Shown here: piece by piece, positions 6,219 to 11,578 of the stretch
Layout: each line of letters begins with the position of its first letter
Position numbering within the stretch: position 1 is the stretch's first letter
Origin: Spirochaetes bacterium RBG_16_67_19
GTDB taxonomy: Bacteria; Spirochaetota; Spirochaetia; SZUA-6; DRHE01
Reading direction: 5' to 3'
DNA: 11,578 nucleotides
Assembly (NCBI GenBank): GCA_001829505.1
Contig: MIBK01000243.1
Coordinates: forward strand, 1 to 11,578
Notes under the pieces: model-generated
The model's database searches: none
What the model was told of the DNA's origin: nothing
What the model saw: the letters and a program-made list of their open reading frames with translations, nothing else
Position numbers and translations under genes: made by a program

Positions 6219-8110
6219 GACCCCTGGCCCTCGATGCGCAGCAGATCCAGGAGGCGCCGCCACTGCGAGAAATCCGGGACGAGCAGGTCGGCCCCGGCCT
6301 GGATCAGCCGGCTGCGCTTGCCGGGGTCCAGGCCGAAACGGCGCACCTCGTCGCTGGCCACCCCGACGGCCAGGCCTCCGCGCTTGCGAGTCTCGCGGAT
6401 CTCCACGGGCCCGTCCCCGAAGGTGGCCAGCGCGCCCGCCGCCCGCGGGCCGACCTCCCCCAGGATGCGTTCCAGCACCACGCGCTTGGGCTCGTGCTCC
6501 AGGTCCCCGCGAGCCCCGTAGATCCTGCCCTGGAACAGCTCCCCGTAGCCCAGGGCCCGTGCCTCCTGCTCCGCGTCGGCCTGGTCGGTGCCGCTGGCCA
6601 GGTACAGCTTCACCCCCCGGCCGGCCAGCTCCCGCAGGAACTGCAGGGCCCCCTTGATCCGGAAATCCTCGGCCTCCAACTCCCCCCGCCCGAGGCGGGC
6701 CAGGCGCCTGCCCACCACCGCCATCAGCTCCCGATTGTAGAGCGCCTTGTAGCCGTGCTCGTCCTGGATGTCCCCCTCGGGGACCCGGCCGAACTCCCGC
6801 ACCATCTCCACCAGGCCTTTCATCTGGGCCAGGGTCTGCACGCCCGTGGTACGGTCGATGAAGTCGCGGACCCGCTCGCGCACCTTCTGGTAGAGGGCCT
6901 GCTCCGCGTGCTCCTCCCCCAGGATGGCCTTCAGCATGACCGGTTCCATGACCTCGGCCCAACCCTGCCGCAGGGTGGAGATGGTGCCGTCGTGGTCGAA
7001 AACCGCGTGCCGCAGGCTCAAGCGGCGGGGCAGCACCGCCACCAGCTCGATGTCCGTGTCCTCCAGGTAGTTGGCCCGGCGCGGATCCAGGGCGATTTCC
7101 GGGTGGTAGCGGTAGTCGGGGCTGGTGCCGATGGCCAGGATTTCCGCCGGAGAGGCGGTGCCGGTGACGCGCAGCTTCCGCACCGTGACCGCGGCCGCCA
7201 GGTTGCCCAGCTCCGCGGCGCCCAGCGGGTCCTCCCCGGCGGCCAATGCCGCGGCGATCCCCGAGAGCAGGCTGTCCCCCGCCCCGACCGGATCCACCGG
7301 CCCGCCCACCGCCAGGCCGGGGACCTCCCGGCAGCCCTCCCCGTCGTGCACCAGGCAGCCGAACTCCCCGCGGCTGAGGAACAGCGGCCGGTTCCAGCGG
7401 CGGTACAGCTCCTCGGCCAGGCCGCGGGCCCGCTCCAGCTCGTCGCCGGCCGGCAGGGGGCCGGCCAGGCGGGCGGCCTCCCGCTCGTTCAACTTGCGCA
7501 TGGTGCCGTGGAACTCCGCGCTGTAGCTGCGGCTGTCCACGAGCACCGGCAGGCCCAGGTGGCGGCCGACCAGCTCCACCAGGCCGGAGCGCAGCTCGGG
7601 GGTGTGGATGCCGTGCTCCAGCTGCTGATTCACCACCAGGATGTCCAGCTCCCCGGCCGCCTGTTCCAGACAGGCCAGCAGAGCCTCGGCGGTTTCCGGC
7701 TCAAGCCGGTTGAAGTTGCCGTAGTCGATGCGCCGGCTCTCCTGGCCGCCTTCATAGGGCTTGCTGTAAGTGGGGGTCTGCCAGGCCTCCCGCTGCAGCA
7801 GCAGCCCGCGCACGTCGACCTTCTCTCGTTCCAGCAGGCGCAGCATCTGCCAGCCGAACGGGTCGTCCCCGGCCACCCCGAACACGCGCACCAGGCCCAC
7901 GCCCAGCGCCCGCAGGTTGGCGGCCACGTTTCCGGCCCCTCCGAGGGAATAGCGCTGCTCCCGCACCGCCAGGGTGGGCAGGCCCGTCTCGATGGAGATC
8001 TCCGAGCCCTGCGCGTCCAGCAATAGATAGGCGTCGAGGCAGAAGTCCCCGACCACCCCGACGCGGGCCGAGGCCACCAGCTCCAGCAGGCGGGCAAGGG
8101 CGTTCTTCAC
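6215..8110 (-). CDS. PfkB sugar kinase (HldE/RfaE1-like) fused to a HAD phosphatase
   Basis: A 631-residue cytoplasmic fusion. Residues 1 to about 335 form a PfkB/ribokinase-fold kinase resembling the N-terminal half of HldE: VGVVGDFCLD (17-26), GGAGNVAANLRALG (57-70) and DPVGAGDSLLSGIAAAL (273-289) with the catalytic-base motif GAGD, then a GTASPAEI segment as in HldE. Residues from about 367 form a HAD hydrolase: motif I FDHDGT (371-376, nucleophile D372), a helical cap at about 380-480, motif II LASGT (504-508), motif III K542, and motif IV FGDGPVE (564-570). There is no cytidylyltransferase-like domain as in full HldE. The likely chemistry is phosphorylation of a sugar phosphate and dephosphorylation of the same or a related compound; the substrate is unknown. 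The start is GTG 8110, chosen because the kinase fold begins directly after it; there is no clear Shine-Dalgarno, and TAAACT lies 7 nt upstream. Confidence 0.85.
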   Translation of the reverse strand: MKNALARLLELVASARVGVVGDFCLDAYLLLDAQGSEISIETGLPTLAVREQRYSLGGAGNVAANLRALGVGLVRVFGVAGDDPFGWQMLRLLEREKVDVRGLLLQREAWQTPTYSKPYEGGQESRRIDYGNFNRLEPETAEALLACLEQAAGELDILVVNQQLEHGIHTPELRSGLVELVGRHLGLPVLVDSRSYSAEFHGTMRKLNEREAARLAGPLPAGDELERARGLAEELYRRWNRPLFLSRGEFGCLVHDGEGCREVPGLAVGGPVDPVGAGDSLLSGIAAALAAGEDPLGAAELGNLAAAVTVRKLRVTGTASPAEILAIGTSPDYRYHPEIALDPRRANYLEDTDIELVAVLPRRLSLRHAVFDHDGTISTLRQGWAEVMEPVMLKAILGEEHAEQALYQKVRERVRDFIDRTTGVQTLAQMKGLVEMVREFGRVPEGDIQDEHGYKALYNRELMAVVGRRLARLGRGELEAEDFRIKGALQFLRELAGRGVKLYLASGTDQADAEQEARALGYGELFQGRIYGARGDLEHEPKRVVLERILGEVGPRAAGALATFGDGPVEIRETRKRGGLAVGVASDEVRRFGLDPGKRSRLIQAGADLLVPDFSQWRRLLDLLRIEGQGS

Positions 8111-8117
8111 GAGGCCC

Positions 8118-8123
8118 AGTTTA
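8118..8123 (-). promoter_or_regulatory. Possible -10 element of the kinase-phosphatase gene
   Basis: Read on the minus strand, TAAACT (4 of 6 to consensus) ends 7 nt before GTG 8110. This would start transcription at or next to the start codon. No convincing -35 box is seen upstream, so the call is weak. Confidence 0.25.
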
Positions 8124-8152
8124 CCACGAATGTCCCGGCCGCGGCCACGCGA

Positions 8153-8181
8153 TTGAAAACCGGCGGGGTTCGCACTACAGT
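8153..8181 (+). promoter_or_regulatory. Putative promoter of the SIS isomerase / URO-D pair
   Basis: TTGAAA (8153-8158, 5 of 6) and TACAGT (8176-8181, 4 of 6) with exactly 17 bases between them, inside the 82-nt divergent gap. The predicted start near 8188 leaves about 5 nt before ATG 8193, so the message is nearly leaderless. That argues against the upstream in-frame GTG 8184 as the start. Confidence 0.5.
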
Positions 8182-8192
8182 GGGTGCCAGCC

Positions 8193-8846
8193 ATGAAAGC
8201 GCGGACGGGCGAGCTGTTCGAGAAGGAATTGCGGGCGGGGAAGCTGGAGCCGCTGCGGGAGGAGCTGCTGGCGGCCTTCGAGCTGCTGGCCGAGGCCCTG
8301 GGCGCGGGCGGCAAGGTGCTGGTGTGCGGCAACGGGGGCAGCGCCGCGGACTCCGAGCACATCGTGGGCGAGCTGATGAAGGGCTTTCGCAGCCGCCGGG
8401 AGCTGCCGGCCGCAGACCGGGAACGCCTCGAGAGCGCCTGGGGGGAGGAGGGCCGCGTCCTGGCCGGGCGGCTCCAGCGGGCGCTGCCGGCCATCTCCCT
8501 GGTCAGCCAGGTCTCCCTGGGCACCGCGGTGGCCAACGACCTGGGCGCGGACCTGGTGTTCGCCCAGCAGGTGTACGGCTACGGGCGGACCGGCGACGCG
8601 TTGATCGCCATCAGCACCTCGGGCAACGCGGCCAACGTGCTGGCCGCCTGCCGCACGGCCCGGGCCTTCGGTTTGATTGTCGTGGGCCTGACCGGCAGGC
8701 AGGGCGGAGAGCTGGCCCGGGTCTGCGACCGGTGCCTGCGCGCCCCCGCCACCGAAACCTCGGAGGTGCAGGTCTGGCACCTGCGCTGCTACCACCTGCT
8801 GTGCGCGGCGCTGGAGCTCGAGCTGCTCGAGGGGGACCCCGGATGA
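8193..8846 (+). CDS. SIS-domain sugar-phosphate isomerase, GmhA (phosphoheptose isomerase)-like
   Basis: A 217-residue SIS protein. GKVLVCGNGGSAADSEHIVGEL (from residue 40) and ISTSGNAANVLAACRTA (140-156) are the two phosphosugar-binding segments of GmhA, followed by LTGRQGG (166-172) and ETSEVQVWHLRCYHLL near the C-terminus. Residues matching GmhA metal/catalytic positions appear kept: H56, E60, Q193 and H201 by my alignment. GmhA converts sedoheptulose 7-phosphate to D-glycero-D-manno-heptose 7-phosphate; a related ketose/aldose phosphate is likely here. Compared with E. coli GmhA there is an insertion of about 30 residues at roughly 67-97, so it belongs to a distinct subgroup. ATG 8193 is preferred to GTG 8184 because of the promoter position. 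It overlaps the next gene by ATGA and is divergent from the kinase-phosphatase, which is the adjacent activity in heptose metabolism. Confidence 0.87.
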   Translation: MKARTGELFEKELRAGKLEPLREELLAAFELLAEALGAGGKVLVCGNGGSAADSEHIVGELMKGFRSRRELPAADRERLESAWGEEGRVLAGRLQRALPAISLVSQVSLGTAVANDLGADLVFAQQVYGYGRTGDALIAISTSGNAANVLAACRTARAFGLIVVGLTGRQGGELARVCDRCLRAPATETSEVQVWHLRCYHLLCAALELELLEGDPG

Positions 8847-9991
8847 CCTCCCGGGAGCGGGTGCGCGCGGCACTGGAGCGCAGCCCCGCCGACCGGGTGC
8901 CCATATTCATGTGGTTCCACCCGCGGACCGCCGCGCGCCTCGCCCAGCTGCTGGAGGTCCCGGCCGGCCTGGTGGGCGAGGCCATGGGCAACGACGTGCG
9001 CCAGACCTGGGTGAACAACAACCACGCCATGGAGGGCATCCAGCACGAGCGCGACGGGCAGTGGCACCGGGACTTCTGGGGCATCAAGTGGGAGAAGCAG
9101 GGGGACTTCAACCAGCCGGTGGAGTTCCCCCTGGCCTCCTGCGGCGAGCAGGAGGCCCTGGCCTACCCCTTCCCCTACGGCCGGCTGGAGGAGCTGCTGG
9201 CCGGCATGCAGCCCCTGGCCGGCGCGCCGGAGCGGGGTCAGTACTTCCTGGGCTGCGACGTGTCGCCCTGCGTCTTCGAGATGTACTGGCGCCTGCGCGG
9301 CCTGGAGCAGGCCCTGGTGGACATCGCCTCCAACCCGGGGTTCGCCGCCGGGATGCTGGAGCGCTGCGCCGCTTTCGCCCGCCGGCTGGCCGAGGAGGCC
9401 TGCCGGCGCTTCGCCCTGGACTGGCTGTGGACCGGCGACGACGTGGCCGGCCAGCAGGGCCTGATCTTGAGCCCCGAGGCCTGGCGCGAGCTGGTCAAGC
9501 CGCCGCTGGCGGAGATCTTCGCCGTCGGCAGGAAAGCCGGCCTGCCGGTGGCCTACCACTGCTGCGGCGCCCTGGCCCCCATCATTCCGGATCTGCTGGA
9601 AATCGGCCTGGACCTGCTCAATCCCATCCAGGCCGGCTGCCAGGGCATGGAGCCCGCGGAGCTGAAGCGCCAGTTCGGTTCCCGCCTGTCCTTCATGGGC
9701 GGCCTGGACACGCAAGGCGTGCTGCCCTTCGTGGAGGAGGCGGGGGTGCGCCGCCACGCGGCCGGGCTGCTGGAGCTGTTCAGCGGCGGCGGCTACATCC
9801 TGGCGGCCTCGCACACCATCCCGCCGGAGACCCCGGAAGCCAACATCTTCGCCCTGTACCGGGAGGCGGGCATCAGCCGGGAGGAGATCTTCGACCGCGC
9901 CGCCGGCCTGCGGAAACGCGCTACTGCTACTGCTACTGCTACTGCAGCAGCGCAAGCTACTGCGCCGAGACCGACAGCTTCATGCCGCTGA
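8843..9991 (+). CDS. URO-D/MtaA-family protein (uroporphyrinogen decarboxylase-like)
   Basis: A 382-residue TIM-barrel protein. The N-terminus SRERVRAALERSPADRVPI and the segment WLWTGDDVAGQQGLILSPE (195-212) are typical of the MtaA/CmuA branch of the URO-D superfamily, whose known members include corrinoid-dependent methyltransferases. A Zn-ligand-like AYHCCG (H239, C241) matches the HxC of MtaA, but the later position where a third Cys is expected reads ASHTIPPETPEANI (322-335), so metal binding is uncertain. It is unlikely to make haem: no other haem gene is nearby. Such proteins often accompany sugar transport genes without a proven role. ATG 8843 overlaps the SIS stop (ATGA), with GAGGGGG at 8829-8835. 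The last 25 or so residues are a Thr-Ala-rich tail produced by a hexamer repeat and by reading into the opposing gene; the family domain ends near residue 358. Confidence 0.82.
   Translation: MTSRERVRAALERSPADRVPIFMWFHPRTAARLAQLLEVPAGLVGEAMGNDVRQTWVNNNHAMEGIQHERDGQWHRDFWGIKWEKQGDFNQPVEFPLASCGEQEALAYPFPYGRLEELLAGMQPLAGAPERGQYFLGCDVSPCVFEMYWRLRGLEQALVDIASNPGFAAGMLERCAAFARRLAEEACRRFALDWLWTGDDVAGQQGLILSPEAWRELVKPPLAEIFAVGRKAGLPVAYHCCGALAPIIPDLLEIGLDLLNPIQAGCQGMEPAELKRQFGSRLSFMGGLDTQGVLPFVEEAGVRRHAAGLLELFSGGGYILAASHTIPPETPEANIFALYREAGISREEIFDRAAGLRKRATATATATAAAQATAPRPTASCR
9921..9962. repeat. CTACTG hexanucleotide repeat at a convergent gene junction
   Basis: Four tandem copies of CTACTG (9921-9944) plus a fifth at 9957-9962. 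On the plus strand they encode the alternating Thr-Ala tail of the URO-D protein. On the minus strand the fifth copy is the Gln codon and TAG stop of the MalG-type permease, and the tandem copies give a row of in-frame CAG TAG pairs behind that stop. Copy number changes would keep both reading frames. Confidence 0.9.
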
Positions 9992-10787
9992 TGAAATAGC
10001 GCTGCAGGGCCACGAACAGCAGGATGGTCGGCAGCGAAGTGAAGATCACCCCCGTCATGATGTAGGGTATGTTCCCGCCGCCGTAGCCGGACATGCTGGC
10101 CAGGGCGACCATGATCGGGCGGATGTTCTGGGTGCGCGACAGGACCATGCCGAACAGCAGGTCGTTCCAGATCCAGGTCATCTGGAACAGGGCCACCACG
10201 GCGGTGGGGGCCAGCGACTGCGGCAGGAAGATCGAGAAGTAGGAGCGCAGCGGGCCGCAGCCGTCGATCTTGGCGGCGTCCTCCACGTCCTTGGGGATGG
10301 TGGTGTAGAAGCCGCGATAGACGAACAGGGCGAAGGGCGTGCAGATGGCCGCGTAGATCAGGATCAGGCCGCTGCGCGTGTTGTAAAGCCCCAGGTTGTT
10401 GAACAGCTTGTAGACCGGGATCAGGTACATCTGGAAGGGGAAGAGGGTCCCGCTGTAGATGATCAGGAACAGGGCGAAATAGAACCTGGGCTTCAGGCGC
10501 ACGAGGCTGAAGCCGGCCAGGGAGGACACCACGATGGCGATCCCCGCCCCGGCCACGGCGTAGAGCAGGGAGTTGAGGAAATGCTCGTGCAGCCGGTAGA
10601 TGCGCAGCACGTGGCGGAAATTCTCCAGGAACGACACCTTGGTGGGAAGCTGGTAGAACTTCTGGGTGCCGAAGTCCTGCGCGCTCTTGAAGGACACCAG
10701 GAAGGTGGAAAGCGCGGGCAGCAGCCACATCAGGACCAGCGCGATGAGGATCAGATAGATCGGGATCTTGCGGGCCGGCGCGCTCAT
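9957..10787 (-). CDS. CUT1 ABC sugar importer permease, MalG-type
   Basis: A 276-residue inner-membrane subunit of an oligosaccharide/polyol-type importer. Six hydrophobic spans are visible, the first at about 8-31. The EAA loop that docks onto the ATPase reads EDAAKIDGCGPLRSYFSIFLP (169-189), and PFALFVYRGFYTTIPKDV (151-168) precedes it as in MalG relatives. The short C-terminus (FISGMKLSVSAQ) is normal for the family. ATG 10787 lies one base after the MalF-type stop with no good Shine-Dalgarno, so translational coupling is likely. The cognate binding protein is presumably upstream, beyond the right edge; the ATPase is not in the window and CUT1 systems often share one encoded elsewhere. The stop lies inside the converging URO-D gene. 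Confidence 0.93.
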   Translation of the reverse strand: MSAPARKIPIYLILIALVLMWLLPALSTFLVSFKSAQDFGTQKFYQLPTKVSFLENFRHVLRIYRLHEHFLNSLLYAVAGAGIAIVVSSLAGFSLVRLKPRFYFALFLIIYSGTLFPFQMYLIPVYKLFNNLGLYNTRSGLILIYAAICTPFALFVYRGFYTTIPKDVEDAAKIDGCGPLRSYFSIFLPQSLAPTAVVALFQMTWIWNDLLFGMVLSRTQNIRPIMVALASMSGYGGGNIPYIMTGVIFTSLPTILLFVALQRYFISGMKLSVSAQ

Positions 10788-10788
10788 G

Positions 10789-11578
10789 CTAGTAGTACAG
10801 CAGGTCCCGCTTGGCCATGCGCTTGATGTACAGCGCGGAGACGGCGATCACCACGATGGACAGGAAGACCGAGATGGCCGAGCCGTAGCCCATGCGAAAG
10901 AGGGTGAAGGTCTCCCGGAACATGGTCACCGCCAGGGTCTCGGAGGAGTGGTAGGGCCCGCCGCGGGTCATCACGTAGATGATGTCGAAGGCCTTGAAGG
11001 AGTTGACCATGGCCATGGTGATCACCACGGTGGTGATCGGGCGCAGCATGGGCAGCTTCACCAACCGGAAGGTCTCGAAGCGCCCCGCCCCGTCGATGAT
11101 CGCGGCCTCGATGGGCTCCTTGGGGATGGTGCCCAGGCCCATCAGGAACATGACCATGTTGGTGCCCAGCTGCTGCCAGGTCCAACTGATGAGCATGGAA
11201 AAGGTATTCAGCGGCACCCCGGTCAACCAGGAAGGCCGCCAGGGCAGGCCGAGGGCCTCGAACAGGCCGTTGAGCACGCCCAGCTCCTTGCTGAACATGT
11301 AGGACCAGATGATCCCGGTGGCCACGAAGGAGATGGTCAGCGGGACGAAAAACACCGCCTTGAAGAAGCGCTCGAAGCGCACTCCGTCCACGAACACCGC
11401 CACCAGCAGGCCGCCCATCACCGGGAACACCAGGGTGAAGGCTACCCAGAGCACCGTGTTGCGGATGGAGATCAGGAAGTCGCGGTCCGCGAGCAGGCGG
11501 GTGTAGTTGCCGAAGCCCTCGAACACCGGCTGGCCGATCCCGTCCCAGTCGAAGAAGCTGTAGTAGATGTTCTGCACC
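10789..11578 (-). CDS. CUT1 ABC sugar importer permease, MalF-type (5' end outside window)
   Basis: The last 262 residues of a MalF-type permease; the reading frame stays open to the window edge and the first visible residues (QNIYYSFFDWDGIGQPVFEGFGNY) correspond to the loop after the first membrane span, so about 20-40 residues are missing. Codon 11577-11575 is GTG but is an internal Val, not a start. Five further hydrophobic spans follow. The EAA loop is EAAIIDGAGRFETFRLVKLP (157-176), preceded by MGLGTIPKEP. YVMTRGGPYHSSETLAVTMF (201-220) is a usual late-domain signature. It pairs with the MalG-type protein, one base downstream, to form the transmembrane pore. Substrate unknown; the binding protein needed to judge it lies outside. 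Confidence 0.93.
   Translation of the reverse strand, partial: VQNIYYSFFDWDGIGQPVFEGFGNYTRLLADRDFLISIRNTVLWVAFTLVFPVMGGLLVAVFVDGVRFERFFKAVFFVPLTISFVATGIIWSYMFSKELGVLNGLFEALGLPWRPSWLTGVPLNTFSMLISWTWQQLGTNMVMFLMGLGTIPKEPIEAAIIDGAGRFETFRLVKLPMLRPITTVVITMAMVNSFKAFDIIYVMTRGGPYHSSETLAVTMFRETFTLFRMGYGSAISVFLSIVVIAVSALYIKRMAKRDLLYY

Noticed and set aside
6219..6962. Extension of the DHS-like protein upstream of ATG 6218.
   Set aside because: This part is the wrong frame of the HAD domain and is Gly/Arg/Pro-rich; the ATGA overlap at 6215-6218 gives a natural start.
8184..8192. GTG 8184 as the start of the SIS protein.
   Set aside because: It lies upstream of the transcription start predicted from the TTGAAA-N17-TACAGT promoter and has no Shine-Dalgarno; ATG 8193 is better, although GTG 8184 is not excluded.
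8111..8536. Extension of the kinase-phosphatase upstream of GTG 8110.
   Set aside because: It would run antisense through the SIS gene and has a Ser/Arg-rich composition unlike the kinase fold, which begins at 8110.
6215..8846. Naming the genes hldE, gmhB and gmhA.
   Set aside because: The nucleotidyltransferase half of HldE is missing, the HAD part has a cap unlike GmhB, and the SIS protein carries an insertion; the symbols would overstate the function.
9921..9962. Phase variation by the CTACTG repeat.
   Set aside because: The unit is 6 bases, so gain or loss of copies keeps the frame; it can change tail length but not switch the gene on or off.
8843..9991. Naming the URO-D-like gene hemE.
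   Set aside because: The MtaA-like HxC motif, the sugar context and absence of other haem genes argue against a role in haem synthesis.

Overview
This is a GC-rich window (roughly two thirds G+C by eye), gene-dense and bacterial. It looks like a carbohydrate-uptake and sugar-phosphate region. The solute-binding protein has a Sec signal peptide ending in an SPase I-type site with no lipobox, which suits a diderm with a periplasm. The phylum cannot be fixed from the sequence; the signal peptide style and the high-GC, ABC-rich content would fit a spirochaete-like or other environmental lineage, but that is only a guess. No gene-free stretch exceeds 100 bases (193-244, 1211-1309, 4253-4303 and 8111-8192 are the main gaps). 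No tRNA, rRNA, CRISPR array, transposase or integrase was seen.

Left region (1-5128, plus strand). The C-terminus of a sensor histidine kinase is followed by a complete CUT2 (ribose/xylose-type) ABC importer: periplasmic binding protein, two different RbsC-type permeases, and one single-domain ATPase. A strong GNRA-loop hairpin terminator lies between the binding protein and the permeases, a layout expected to give more binding protein than membrane subunits. The permeases and ATPase overlap one another and are probably translationally coupled. An aldo/keto reductase follows behind its own promoter-like sequence, whose -35 box overlaps a perfect 16-bp palindrome.

Middle region (5118-9991). 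A minus-strand pair overlapping by ATGA encodes a HldE/RfaE1-like PfkB kinase fused to a HAD phosphatase, followed by an uncharacterised protein with a possible deoxyhypusine-synthase-like fold. Divergently, an ATGA-overlapping plus-strand pair encodes a GmhA-like SIS sugar-phosphate isomerase with an internal insertion and a URO-D/MtaA-family protein. Kinase, isomerase, phosphatase and the unknown protein together resemble a sugar-phosphate pathway related to, but distinct from, ADP-heptose synthesis. This is the best candidate for an undescribed system.

Right region (9957-11578, minus strand). Two CUT1 (MalG- and MalF-type) permeases of a second sugar importer run into the window; the MalF-type gene is cut by the edge. 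The URO-D gene and the MalG-type gene converge and overlap by 35 nt, with a CTACTG hexamer repeat at the junction.

Reading the parts together (inference): two importers bring in carbohydrates or polyols, the reductase interconverts a carbonyl and an alcohol, and the kinase/phosphatase, isomerase and unknown protein process a phosphorylated sugar. The substrate cannot be deduced from sequence alone.
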